The position numbers were made by a program, and so were the translations under genes. Below are positions 24,525 through 36,246 of a DNA stretch of 64,000 nucleotides, one piece after another. This DNA comes from Brachynemurus nebulosus. Its lineage: Eukaryota; Arthropoda; Insecta; Neuroptera; Myrmeleontidae. Every line of letters begins with the position of its first letter. Position 1 is the stretch's first letter. The stretch covers positions 2,109,076 to 2,173,075 of the forward strand of contig JAPWDM010000022.1 of NCBI GenBank assembly GCA_035578155.1, given 5' to 3'. The notes beneath the pieces were generated by a model. That model ran no database searches, was not told the DNA's origin, and saw only the letters and a list, made by a program, of their open reading frames with translations.

Positions 24525-25077
24525 ACGAAACAAACATTTAGAATTTGAACTAATTGCTGCTAATGAAAATATTGATATTTTAACCTTCACGGAAACTTGG
24601 CTCCAAGCAGACGAAATTATTCCAATTGATGGATTTAAATTAGTGTCTCAGTTTACTCGAACGGTGCAACAACATGGTGGAGTAGCAATATATGCACGTT
24701 CAACAATTGATTGTATACCAATAAACTGTAATCAATTTAATAGTGAACTAAATTTTGAAGTGGCGGCCGTTGAATTCTATAATATAAATGTAATTTGTCT
24801 TTCTATATACAGATCTCCATCAGGTGAAATCAAAGAATTTCTGCATAGTCTAGATTCTATTTTAATATATTTAACCAGTAAATATCCAAAATACTTCTTT
24901 ATTGTATACCCTGAAATTGCTACCACTAAAACATATTTAACTAGAAATGTTGGCTTCCAGGCTATACGAATATTTAATAAATATGCTCACTCTTATCGGG
25001 AACTTGCGCTAGAAAAGTTCAAAAAGGCTGTTCGAACATTATTAGTTGAAAGTTGTATTTATAACATTGAATTATAA
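24525..25077 (+). pseudogene. LINE ORF2 remnant: endonuclease start fused to RT C-terminus
   Basis: The first part carries APE-type endonuclease motifs: RNKHLEFEL near the start, FTETWL (metal-binding Glu), GGVAIYAR, and SIYRSPSG. At about 24910, where the family has the GDFN motif, the frame jumps to RT C-terminal-like sequence with AIRIFNKYA and FKKAVRTLLVE-CIYNIE before the stop at 25077. The junction keeps the frame, giving a fused ORF. Lacking the endonuclease His/Asp half and all RT active-site motifs, it cannot be active. Confidence 0.65.
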
Positions 25078-25239
25078 CAAAAATTTTTTTTTTTTATTTT
25101 TATTTTAAACTTTCTTCATTTTTTTTTCTGCTTCAATTTAAATATAAATCTATATATATTTTATAATTCTTTTATTGTTCTTGACGCTATTTATACTTAC
25201 TTAGTAACACAAATAAAGATACATATTATTATTATTATT

Positions 25240-25240
25240 A

Positions 25241-25316
<76 letters not shown>
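25240..25316. repeat. (TA)n microsatellite after LINE tail
   Basis: TA run following the (TTA)n tail of the LINE, broken only by a GTATATATA transition. It may have grown from the tail. Confidence 0.9.
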
Positions 25317-25320
<4 letters not shown>

Positions 25321-25566
25321 CGGCACAAAGATTGCCGTGAAAATGTAAATTTCCTAATTTTGGAAATTCATATTGTTTGCCGTGTAAAATATAAAAATTA
25401 AAAATTATTACTATTTCTTAGCAACTAAGATAATAAAAGTCAGTCTAGTACTGCAATTGAAAAGATATAGACTTTCTTTGAGGTAGTCAATTATGCCACT
25501 TTCAAAATTAACCATACATATGTACATTGCGTATGTTGCACCAAATTTGTTGTAGCTACGCATTTA

Positions 25567-26217
<651 letters not shown>

Positions 26218-26299
26218 TTATTATTTATTATGTGTATTATATTATTCATCTATAAGGTTTACGAAAATCATCACTACACTGAGAGTGTATTACCCATGC

Positions 26300-26362
26300 T
26301 ACCTACCTACGGTTGCTCTGACTGCGACACATATGCTGTGTAATCGAACTGTAAAGTGTTAA
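26300..26362. mobile_element. Truncated end of the TTAA (piggyBac-like) family
   Basis: CGACACATATGCTGTGTAAT with GAACTGTAAAGTG followed by TTAA (26359-26362) is a diverged copy of the right end of the element at 11870-12678. Only about 60 bp is recognisable. The TTAA is shared with the left edge of the next element, so the two are abutted. Confidence 0.5.
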
Positions 26363-26576
26363 GGGGGATCACTAGTGTGACATTTTGAAAAAATTGGAAA
26401 AATTTTTGCAAGTTTCAGTAGTCTATACCTTTAAAAATAACATACTAAAATTTCAAGTGCATATCTCAAAGAGCGCCAGTCACATGTTGTGGAGAAGCTA
26501 GACCCTGGCACATGTAAACGACTCATCTAGTTTTACTATGACCGTTGTAGTGAGTACATCATAAATAATTGAATGT

Positions 26577-26680
26577 GGCTATTTATACATACAGTATGTA
26601 TACGCAATTGGCTATTTATACATACAGTATGTATACGAAATTGGCTATTTATACATACAGTATGTATATGACATATTTTG
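26577..26680 (+). repeat. 33-bp tandem repeat, left array
   Basis: Three near-identical units start at 26577, 26610 and 26643 (GGCTATTTATACATACAGTA...), with a decayed fourth near 26690-26730. Each unit contains the dyad ATACATACAGTATGTAT. The same unit appears inverted at 36060-36246. Confidence 0.8.
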
Positions 26681-26892
26681 TTTAAATATGCAATATGTAC
26701 ACGTAGTTGGCTACTTATACATAATTACCGTATTTTCCGGCGTATAACGCGCACCTTGAGCACCAAAAATATCATACAAATTTTGTGGTACGCGTATTAA
26801 AATGGACTTTTCCATTGGTGACAGTGAAATAACTTACAATAACGAATTTATCAATTCTAATAATAACGAATTTGTCGCGTACCACCGATTGA

Positions 26893-27870
26893 ATTTTGCA
26901 TAATCTTTTTAGCTTAAGAAGTTATCCCTTAAACGGATTTTTGCGACGAGAACCGGAAGTTGCATAATCTGAGAGTTTAAATTAGCAAAAATTAGTATAT
27001 AAGAGACATAAATAGGCAAATGTACTATCGGATACCTTCCGACTTAACTAAATGTTTTTCTTATATACTCTTTTTGACTTAACAATAAGAAATTATTTTC
27101 TAAATTAATTTTTAGAAACGTTGATCGAAAGTGTATTTTTTGATCCTTTGAATACAGACATAACTAAAAAAAGGTTTCCGTTATTATGGTGATAAAAACT
27201 AGAGGCTGATTCTTAAAGAATTTGATCAGTCGAACATAAAAGGAAGAACAAAGTTCTTCGATACTCTGTTTAGTTTTCGAGATAATACGTGTCTTATTTC
27301 TAAAACTTACTATAATGGGATAATGGATTGTATATTATACACATACACATATACATAACATCAATTTTTATGAATTTAATTAAAGTATTTTGATTTTTAT
27401 TCACAGAAATAAGTGAAAAATGAACGGGACATCACCAATGAAGCCTCATTCTTAGACAAAGGGTAATTATTTACAAATAGGCCTCGGCGTGTAATCACTT
27501 CAAAATTATTTAATTACCCTTTGCCTGAAAATGAAGTGTCAATGATGTCGTCCGGTCCATTTTCCACTTTCTTCTATCAATAAATGCCGTAATATACTTA
27601 CCGTAATTGTCTACACAATATAGTAAGTTTTACAAATTTGACACGTAATATCACTAAGGAAAATATCGAAAAAATTCATTCTTTCTTTTTTGTGCTACTC
27701 ACCAAGTTCCACGAGAATCTGTTTTTAATTTTTGCTGCTACGGTAACGGAAAACTTTCAGTAACCCCTAAACTTAGACACTTGAAGGGTTGAAAAATACG
27801 CTACCGGTCCGCGTCGCCAAAAATTCGTTTAGGGGATAACTTCTTAAGCCAAAAATATTATGTAAAAAAA
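26893..27870. repeat. Imperfect palindrome inside the TTAA element
   Basis: AAGAAGTTATCCCTTAAACG near 26918 is matched inverted near 27826-27850, and AGACAAAGGGTAATTA (27455) by TAATTACCCTTTGCCT (27511). The arms are about 450 bp, diverged, meeting near 27485. It may be a nested foldback element. No ORF. Confidence 0.5.
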
Positions 27871-27982
27871 TAATTCAGCTCAATGCGAGGTATTAGATTA
27901 TTATAATAGTGTAGTTATTATAAAAATATTAATTGTAATAATAGCGCATTCAGTCAGTATGTATAAGTACCCAACTGCGTAT

Positions 27983-28719
27983 TGTAACAGTTCGGGTCGG
28001 TTTTTGTAACAGTTGTGGCGGTTTAGCTTATATTTAAAATTACTTAAAATTCGCGCCAAATACTGTTACTTGTTGTCCCACGCAGAAATAGCGCTAAATT
28101 GGATGCCAGATTAATAAAAGATCCAAAGTCGGGTTCTGTCGAAGAATTACTCTCCGTTGTGTGTTTAGCGTTGAAACAATTTATTGATTACAAAATAAAA
28201 TTGTATTAAATATGGTATTTGAAATAATAAAAAAGGTTTATTTTAATATTTTATATTTATTTTATATTTTAAGTATTTTATATTTTTTTAAACGATTATA
28301 AAAATATTTTACAAATTTAAATAAAATATTGTTTTAGATCTTTATTATGACTCACAACAAAATTACGTTTGCACCTATCTAAGGTCACATTGTGAGTGAG
28401 TGAGTGATGCGCGAAGCATCAACATACCACTCCTTCACCGTTGTTCGTTGGTCGTTATTCTCACAGTTCTCTGTTAAAAATCACATAGTTCGGGTAATCA
28501 CAAAATCAACCCTCGCTGCAAGAAATCAATATCGGAATAATGATGGCGGCCTCACATAGTTCACGTTACGGCCGCTAGTTGGCGACATCAACCACGTTAC
28601 CTGGGGTTTGAGCTCATGATAAGTTCCCAAAAATTAATCAATCTCACAGAGGCAATCAACACTACATTAGTGTAAATTTGATTGCCTAAAGTTCTCGGCT
28701 GACACCTACCACCATTACA
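27983..28719 (-). repeat. 3' LTR
   Basis: 737 bp, from TGTAACAGTTCGGG to CCATTACA. By eye it differs from the other LTR at three positions (near 28013, 28105 and 28237), about 99.6% identity, indicating a recent insertion. Confidence 0.95.
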
Positions 28720-28732
28720 TACCCCCGCCTCA
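28720..28732 (-). other. Polypurine tract
   Basis: On the minus strand GAGGCGGGGGTA lies directly against the start of the 3' LTR, the position where plus-strand DNA synthesis is primed. It supports the minus orientation of the element. Confidence 0.6.
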
Positions 28733-31170
28733 GTTCGCATTTAGAATTGCGTAGCAATTATACATGCGAACTGGACAAAATCAACCTAGAAAAAATCCTA
28801 CATAAAGTGGAAAATGTTATAACGACCAGCGAAAACGTGATTACAAAAAATTACAAAATTTACATAAGACATATAGTTATATGAAATTACTTTGTTGTTT
28901 AAACTCAGAAGAAAAAAAAAAAAATTTTTTTTTTTTTTTTTTTTTTTTTAATCCATTAATCGCAAAGTTTAATTATAATATATTGAAAAGCAAAATTTTC
29001 TCTTAAAAATAAATCAGAATGAAAATTATTGTGTTATTTTAAATCCTTCTTAATGTCAAACAAAAACAAAAAATTTTCACAAGAAAAAATAATTGCATAC
29101 TAAATTCATAAATATTAGTGTTAGTTGTGAAAAAACAACTACAATTTAAAAAGAATTTGCATCAAATCGATGATAAAAAAAATTTGAAAAAGGATAGTAG
29201 AGATATATAGCCCATAAACATTATTCATTCGGAATCAAACATTTAATATTTTTATATTTTCATATAGAATCAAACAAATTTCATAATATTACAAGGATGA
29301 AAATATTTAGTTATTTAAAAAGAATTTCTGAGAAAAAAAAAAAATGGGTTAGTTTGATTCTAAAACAAATAACAAATATTACAAAGTTTTACTTAAAATA
29401 CAAAACATAGGTATATAATACACAAGATTTATATGAGAAAATATATTATAACATTAGCTATATACCAATGGTTAAAAAATACACTGTCAAACAACGTGAT
29501 ATATTCAATGTTTGCCATACACGTGTCAGATAACTATTTGAAACTTGTAAGTCCTGAGAAACTGACATTTAAAATTTTTTTTTTTTAAAACAACAAACCA
29601 CAATGAAATAAGCTTTCTCAGGCCAATTAAATTATTTTTCTGTTTAACTTTATTTTTATGATCGTAAAAATGTCAAGTTTTAAAAATACATAATGCGTTT
29701 AAAATAATAAAAAAAAATATTTGCAGAATGGTAAATAAAAAATATGTCTTAGAAAAAATTCAAAATTATTGATACATACAACGAAATTTGTACCACTTTC
29801 CTTCTATTTTAAATATGATTTAGAAAATTAGTTGATACATTGGAAAGAAATTAAAAATATTTCTTTAATAAGTATATGAAACAATACCTCTTTTTCCAGG
29901 AATTAAAAAATTCACGAATACAATAGAAAGAAATTGGTATGATAAAACTTTAAAGGTACGAAAAATAAAAATTATTCAATATATATGAAAGAAAAAAAAC
30001 TCAAACAAGAAAGGAGAATACAGCATGTTCCAAAGTTTACGTTCTTTTAATTCGAAACGAGAGAAATAATAAAAAAAAAATATAAGTTAAAAGGCTCGTT
30101 AATTAACGGAAATATTAATTCAATAGGGAAATTGATGTCCCATTACCTACAAGTTTTTCAGGACAAAACAAAAATAGTCAAAATGATAAAATAAAAAAAA
30201 AACTAATTCACTAAGATGGAAAAAATGACTCTACAAAAGGGATAATACAAAAATTTTGTACGAAGTGATGCTTTTTTAGCTTTCACGACGCACGTTGGTT
30301 ACATGAACCAATATGTTAGTCTCTTTTTTTTTAAAAAGGTAATTTGAAACGATTTCAAAAGGCTAAAGCAATAATGAGCCATTATCGTTATAAATGAAAA
30401 CTAACGCAAATAACATTATAAAGGTAATTTACCAAAGGCTAGAGTAATTATAAGTTATTACAGTTATAAGTGAAAAATGTAATTAAGCCGTATACACTGG
30501 CACATACTGTACTTAAACAGAAAAAATATATTATAATATTTTGTTTTTTGACCGAAGTAGATGTAACACAGGTACATACACGCGTTCTCCGTTCCCTATC
30601 AAGGCTGTGTGAAACATTAAAATATTTTGAACAAACAAATACACATACAGGAAATACGCATAGGTATATGTACATATTATGTGGTAATATTTTTATAAAA
30701 TAATTCGTTAAAATTTTAGGGAATGAAAAATTTCAATTTAGCTGGATAAAAACTTGTAAATTTCGACAAACCAGCAGAAAATAATCTTAAAAGTAAAACA
30801 TTGAGGATGTCTAATAAGTCAATATTTTAGAAAAATTCCACTTTCAGTGATAAAAAATTGTCAATCTTTGTAAAAAAGTCATTAATGAGAAATATTGTCA
30901 ACTTTTACTATAAAAGGACAAAGAATTTGATAATAATTTCGATATATGTATGTAGTTATTCTTAAGATAATATCGAATTTTAAATACATAAAATCGTTAA
31001 ATAGACCGTTATGTTAAGGTTTTGTATACTACGTATCAATTAATTTTTAGTCGAATTTTCTCCGAAAAATTAGACTTATACAGTCTATACGATAAGAGCT
31101 GCGAGAGGCGAGAGTAGGGGCGCTATCCGTTTTCGGACCCGTAGAACACGAATATGTAGAAAAAAAAAAT
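28733..31170. other. AT-rich non-coding interior of the LTR element
   Basis: This is where pol would be expected. It is rich in A and T runs, including A13 followed by a long T run at 28909-28949, with no ORF of note. The opposed ORFs at 30448-30703 lack motifs and are judged chance. Confidence 0.6.
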
Positions 31171-31171
31171 G

Positions 31172-31209
<38 letters not shown>

Positions 31210-31530
31210 CCCGCCACCTTTTAATTTGTGTAGGGCCCCCCTATGGAAGTTAAGAGATGAAATTTGGTAAATGAGGCTCATTTTCGAGGCACCTCATACT
31301 ATCAAAGTGGGGTCAAATTTTGGGGAAATTTTTTTTCTGACCCGACCTTTAAGGGGGTGGTGGGGGGCGGAAAAGCAATAAAACCTTTCCAAACCGGTTT
31401 CAAATAATGTTTCGGTCAATTATCTACAACATATCCAAAATTCAGCTTCCTAGGATGATATGGTGGGAGTAGAGGGGGGAAAAACGATTTTCGCTGGATC
31501 TAGGAGGCCCCCAGCCCCCCAGAATTAACG
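31171..31530. other. Short TA run and GC-richer lead-in of the repeat block
   Basis: A 31-bp TA run (31177-31207) is followed by G- and C-run-rich sequence with motifs such as GATGAAATTTGGTAAATGAG, resembling the repeats at 31531 but not in register with them. Confidence 0.5.
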
Positions 31531-32105
31531 TAGAGGGTTGAAATTTGGTGTGTTGATAAAGTTCGTACCTAGGTTGTGCTTTTTGGAGGTTTTAATATTT
31601 TACCCCCACCCCCCTCATTTTTAAGCTACAATTTCATGCATTTTCGACGTTTTCGAAGTTTGTACCACTCGCACAGGTCACCCGAATAAACCTAGAGGGC
31701 TGAAATTTTGTATTCGGATTGAGTTAGTATCAAGGGGGTGCCTTTTGGGGGTCTCGACTTTTAACCCCTACCCCCACCATTTTTATACCCAAAAGAACAT
31801 GATTTTTCTTGTTTTTTAACAGTTTCGTTCGGGTCAAAATCTCCCCAAATAAACCTAGAGGGCTGAAATTTGGTGTACAGGTTAAGCTAACAGCCAGACA
31901 CTGTTTTTTGGAGGTTTCAACTTTTAACCCTTACCCCCACGATTTTTACGCCAATATTTCCTTAATTTTTTTGCTTGTTTTCTAACACGTCTGGAGACTC
32001 CATAAGGAAACCTAGAGGGCTGAAATTTTGTACGTGTATTCAGTTAGTATCCAGCTAGTACCTTGTAGGGAGTCCGCATCACTTTTCCCCCACTTCTCCC
32101 ATTTT
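31531..32105. repeat. About 160-bp tandem repeats in the LTR element
   Basis: TAGAGGGCTGAAATTT or a variant recurs at 31531, 31693, 31856 and 32013 (spacings 162, 163, 157). Units also share a TTTTGG-GGT block and a C-run block (ACCCCCACCCCC type). They are clearly richer in GC than the flanks. Function unknown. Confidence 0.75.
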
Positions 32106-32790
32106 TACATCGGAATTTAATGCTATTGTTAAATGTGTTTTAAAAGCATTATGTTTATTCTAAATACAAGTAGGCGAATAGTAATTTTAAAAAATTTAAA
32201 AAAAAGTGAACTTACTTTTATGACAAATGAAATACATACATATTAAGTAATTTAAAAATGTTATTAAAGTCACTGTTTATTTATAAATTAGGAATTTTGG
32301 ATTTTTAGTATTTATAAAATAGAAATTTTGGATTTTTTTGGAAAGAAAAAATATCTTTATAAAGGCCTTCCAGTTTACTATTGAAGGTCCTTTTTTAATA
32401 TTTAAAACTAAAACATAAAGGCAATTAGCGGATAAACATGGGCAGGAATGTCCTCGTACGAATTGTGTTGGCTTTTTTTCTGCTACCTGTTTTCGGCACA
32501 AAATTGAAATTTACTGAGATACAGCCCTTAAATACTTAAAACCTTTTTTTAAAGCCTCGATCAGCCGAACACTCATCACCAGTTTTGAAACCAACAAAAT
32601 GACAATTCGGTTGTAGACTTTCAATCACATTTCGCTTGTAGACATTCAATACCGAAGATGAAGGGGAAAATTCGACTACCGTGATGGGGCCCCGCTGCTC
32701 ACGGCGTTTTTTTATACTAGGGCCGAGCATTTTCGCTTCGCGCCAAAAAAATGTAAATATGTAAATATTTAAATTGTAAACTTAAGAACT
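32106..32790. other. Non-coding interior of the LTR element
   Basis: Two minus-strand ORFs (32277-32501, 32536-32730) carry no recognisable domain; I do not call them genes. Confidence 0.45.
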
Positions 32791-33350
32791 GGCTGGCGTG
32801 TAATATTGCCATAACCGTAACTTGTAAAAAATGATAGAATTTATAAACGCTCTAATAGGCAATTCATTCCTAATTGTGAAATGCAGGGCTAAGGTTACAC
32901 CGGTTAACATTTTTGAAAAATAATGAGTGCTGTAAGCGAGTAATTTTTTCCATTTTCATATAAAATAAACATTTTAAATTGGCGGGCTAATAATTTATGC
33001 CACAACCGAAATTTATAAAAATAACAAATACAATAAACGCCCCAATAAGCAACTTATTTAAATATTATAATTGCCGGGCTAATGATGCTCCAGGCTGTAA
33101 TTGGAAATAATAAGTGCATTGGATAAGCAGTTTATTCCTTCAAATGGTGAATTCCTACAAATTGGCGGGCCTCTAGTGAGTGCCTCAAACCGAAATTCAC
33201 AAAAAATACACAATAAATAATAAATAATGAAAAATGAAAAACGGCTCTTATTAGCAACTCATTTGAATTTTAAATTTACAAATGACCGGGTAAGTAATAA
33301 CGCTCCTGGCTATGATTGAAAAACAATAGGTGCCTTGTACATATGAGCAA
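32791..33350. repeat. About 185-bp tandem repeats downstream of the gag-like ORF
   Basis: Three diverged units start at GGCGTGTAATATTGCC (32794), GGCGGGCTAATAATTTATGC (32981) and GGCGGGCCTCTAGTGAGTGC (33164), spaced 187 and 183 bp. Each continues with ACCGAAATT..., AATAAACGC..., and a GGGCTAA..GCTCC.GGCT block. They lie between the ORF stop and the 160-bp repeats. Confidence 0.7.
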
Positions 33351-33576
33351 TTTATTTAATGACATTACAGGGTGTTTACCAATATTTAACCCATCAACGA
33401 CGGATGGTAATATGGTACAACTTATAAACTAAAGTCAAAATAGGTAATAATTTTAAGGTCGAAACCGTGAAAATAAGTCAATGTTGGAAAAAATTAGTGT
33501 CAAAATAGGTTACGTAAAGACCGGGAAAATTTTGACATGATCGGGTATTGGGTCAATGTTTAGAAAATTTCCCACG

Positions 33577-35133
33577 TTATTTGGGAAATAAATGGACGGA
33601 AAGGGAATAACCCTTTAACGTCCAATACGGGGGACCCTTTGGGTTCCGATTTGGTTCGGTCTTACGTGCCGCACGCGGCATGTTGTAACTGATGCGGTAA
33701 TAGAACTGAAAATAACTAAGTTCAAATTTGTCACTTTCGGATGGATCTAAGACAGACTGTACATAAACCGATGAAGTACTATCGTCTCGGTCAAGTGCAA
33801 GTGTTAAGTTGGATCCTAAAAGTTTTTCGATGGTGTCAATTAAATTATGGATCACCATGTTGTATAAATGTTTGCTAATGATATCGATAATAAAGGGTGA
33901 TTTGGCTGTAATAATTGTCGAAACATCAACCTGTGCACTGCAGAATGTTGTTTTTGAATTAGTATCGATAACTAAGGATGATGTATCATTATTATTAGGA
34001 TGAATATAAGGAGCAATATCGTTATTTAAATCTAAATTGCTTGTTGTCTCGTCCGAAATATCGACAGACGGACAATTAACTGAGTTAAATGATACCACAT
34101 TATTAACAAACCTACAATTAGTCTCGCAAGGATTATTTATGCAATGCTCGGTTGTAGTCAAAGGGTTAAAATCGTCCGGGGTCAATGAACTATTCGAAGG
34201 TTCAAAATTGCAAATGATTTCATTTTTAGTGGGCTGATCGTTACCACAATGAATATTGCCGGCTGAAATACTATGTAAATCTGAACAATCATTTTGAGTA
34301 ACTGACTGTTCCAAGTGATTTTCTAAAACATTAACTTTTTCATTAGGTGAAGAAATTCGCTCATCATGTTTTTCTAAATTCGAGTCAATTGTTGAAAATC
34401 TATTTACCGTGTCTTCTGAAAAAGCAATCGGTTGGTTCTTAATTGACTCATTTTTTGACATACAATTTAAACTATTTGAACAAATCTCCTCCCTCAAATG
34501 AGAATTTACATTGTTTAAGTCTGTACTTATTTCTATTTTAACGTTATCAATTTTGGAGTTTTGTGCGTTAATTAAATTCAAAGTTTCTTCACGTTCACTC
34601 TCAAAACGAGTGTTAACCTTGACATCGAATTCGTCAAACTTGGCATCAAACTTTGAATTTAATTCCTTAATATCAGATTTTAAAGCATTTAAATCAGATT
34701 TTAATTCATATTTCAAATCTTTATTGTTTTGGTCAAGTTTGGCATTAAAATTATTATTTTGTTCACTAAATTTAGATAACATAATTTGTTGTAATGACAA
34801 GATCAAACCTGTAATATCAGTAGTAGGATTAATATCACCTTTTGGACCACTGCTGGAGTCGGTTGATCGGTCTGAAGTTGAAAGTGCGGCACCAGAATCC
34901 GCCGATGAAGATCCACTGGTATTCGTCACAGCAATAGCCTCTGGATTAGGTGGTGTGATTTCAGGATCTGATTTTGGAGATTCAGGAACCAAAACTTCCA
35001 TGGAGTCGATGTATGTTGTTTCATCGTCGGACACAACATTGTTTCTGGGTGTAGAAGTTAACAGATTCGCACCAATAAAACTATAATCAGCGAGCGTTAA
35101 CGGTTTTGGATTATCGGCCGCGTGTGCTTCCAT
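33577..35133 (-). CDS. Gag-like coiled-coil protein of the LTR element
   Basis: A 518-codon frame from ATG at 35133 (MEAHAADNPKP); an upstream GTG at 35145 is in frame but less likely. Residues about 30-110 are acidic and Ser/Pro-rich. About 110-215 form a heptad-rich coiled coil (repeats like LKSDLNALKSDIKELN and FDAKFDEFDVKVN). 220-420 is Asn/Ser-rich. The end is basic with Arg/Lys/Pro. No CCHC zinc knuckle, protease or capsid major homology region could be recognised. Position beside the 5' LTR implies a gag role in RNA packaging. It is intact, with no stop or frameshift, unusual for a decayed copy. It could instead be an unrelated captured gene. Confidence 0.65.
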   Translation of the reverse strand: MEAHAADNPKPLTLADYSFIGANLLTSTPRNNVVSDDETTYIDSMEVLVPESPKSDPEITPPNPEAIAVTNTSGSSSADSGAALSTSDRSTDSSSGPKGDINPTTDITGLILSLQQIMLSKFSEQNNNFNAKLDQNNKDLKYELKSDLNALKSDIKELNSKFDAKFDEFDVKVNTRFESEREETLNLINAQNSKIDNVKIEISTDLNNVNSHLREEICSNSLNCMSKNESIKNQPIAFSEDTVNRFSTIDSNLEKHDERISSPNEKVNVLENHLEQSVTQNDCSDLHSISAGNIHCGNDQPTKNEIICNFEPSNSSLTPDDFNPLTTTEHCINNPCETNCRFVNNVVSFNSVNCPSVDISDETTSNLDLNNDIAPYIHPNNNDTSSLVIDTNSKTTFCSAQVDVSTIITAKSPFIIDIISKHLYNMVIHNLIDTIEKLLGSNLTLALDRDDSTSSVYVQSVLDPSESDKFELSYFQFYYRISYNMPRAARKTEPNRNPKGPPYWTLKGYSLSVHLFPK

Positions 35134-35304
35134 TGTTATGAGCACTTTGTAACCGTTCTACGAAAAAGTAACAATTCAACAGTACAGTCACCAAAAGTTT
35201 ATTATTAACGAGAAACACCAGTTACTTAAGTTTTTCCAGAATTTTATGTCTTTTCGGTACACGTCACTTAACGCGAAACACACAATTCCCACTGGAATGA
35301 TATT

Positions 35305-36041
35305 TGTAACAGTTCGGGTCGGTTTTTGTAACATTTGTGGCGGTTTAGCTTATATTTAAAATTACTTAAAATTCGCGCCAAATACTGTTACTTGTTGTCC
35401 CACGCAGAAATAGCGCTAAATTGGATACCAGATTAATAAAAGATCCAAAGTCGGGTTCTGTCGAAGAATTACTCTCCGTTGTGTGTTTAGCGTTGAAACA
35501 ATTTATTGATTACAAAATAAAATTGTATTAAATATGGTATTTGAAATAATAAAAAAGTTTTATTTTAATATTTTATATTTATTTTATATTTTAAGTATTT
35601 TATATTTTTTTAAACGATTATAAAAATATTTTACAAATTTAAATAAAATATTGTTTTAGATCTTTATTATGACTCACAACAAAATTACGTTTGCACCTAT
35701 CTAAGGTCACATTGTGAGTGAGTGAGTGATGCGCGAAGCATCAACATACCACTCCTTCACCGTTGTTCGTTGGTCGTTATTCTCACAGTTCTCTGTTAAA
35801 AATCACATAGTTCGGGTAATCACAAAATCAACCCTCGCTGCAAGAAATCAATATCGGAATAATGATGGCGGCCTCACATAGTTCACGTTACGGCCGCTAG
35901 TTGGCGACATCAACCACGTTACCTGGGGTTTGAGCTCATGATAAGTTCCCAAAAATTAATCAATCTCACAGAGGCAATCAACACTACATTAGTGTAAATT
36001 TGATTGCCTAAAGTTCTCGGCTGACACCTACCACCATTACA
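35305..36041 (-). repeat. 5' LTR
   Basis: 737 bp, offset 7,322 bp from its partner throughout. It should contain promoter and polyadenylation signals, but I could not fix them. Immediately inside it (35304 leftwards) no standard tRNA primer-binding match was recognised. Confidence 0.95.
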
Positions 36042-36059
36042 GTATACATACTTCATGTT

Positions 36060-36246
36060 TAAATAGCCAATTCAGTATACATATAATTATCGTAATTATG
36101 TATAAACAGCCAATTTCATATACATACTATATGTGTATAAATAGCCAATTTCGTATACATACTGTATGTATAAATAGCCAATGGCGTATACATACTGTAT
36201 GTATAAATAGCCAATTGATTATACATACTGTATGTATAAATAGCCA
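36060..36246 (-). repeat. 33-bp tandem repeat, right array
   Basis: Five to six units containing ATACATACTGTATGTAT, inverted relative to the left array. The period is eleven codons, which produces a spurious ORF with an 11-residue repeat. Confidence 0.8.

Larger units (their letters stand above)
23864..25240 (+). mobile_element. Internally deleted LINE (Jockey/CR1-like)
   Basis: Order: partial ORF1, partial endonuclease, then directly the last part of the reverse transcriptase ORF, a short 3' tail with AATAAA and a (TTA)n run (25226-25242). The whole catalytic reverse transcriptase is missing. Both ends abut (TA)n tracts. Assignment to the Jockey/CR1 group of APE-endonuclease LINEs rests on motif recognition, not on a search. 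Confidence 0.7.
27983..36041 (-). mobile_element. LTR retrotransposon with gag-like ORF only, minus orientation
   Basis: Two 737-bp LTRs, both TGTAAC...TTACA, enclose 6,585 bp. The 4-bp sequence GTAT flanks both sides (27979-27982, 36042-36045). Orientation is set by the minus-strand ORF next to the right LTR and by a G-rich tract beside the left LTR (polypurine tract on the minus strand). Only one ORF is present; protease, reverse transcriptase, RNase H and integrase motifs are absent, and the rest holds AT-rich DNA and tandem repeats. A 4-bp duplication suits Gypsy or BEL groups. The arrangement resembles the non-autonomous TR-GAG/LARD classes described mainly in plants. Confidence 0.85.

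Noticed and set aside
26746..26780. CCGTATTTTCCGGCGTATAA as the end of a separate transposon
   Set aside because: The phrase resembles widespread repeat termini, but no inverted partner was found nearby.
28389..28440. GTGAGTGAGTGAGTG with GATGCGCGAAGCATC as a special regulatory hairpin
   Set aside because: It lies inside the LTR and is identical in both LTRs; it is part of the LTR and its role cannot be told from sequence.
34511..35086. 191-codon plus-strand ORF
   Set aside because: It is antisense to the longer gag-like ORF and has no motif; a shadow frame.
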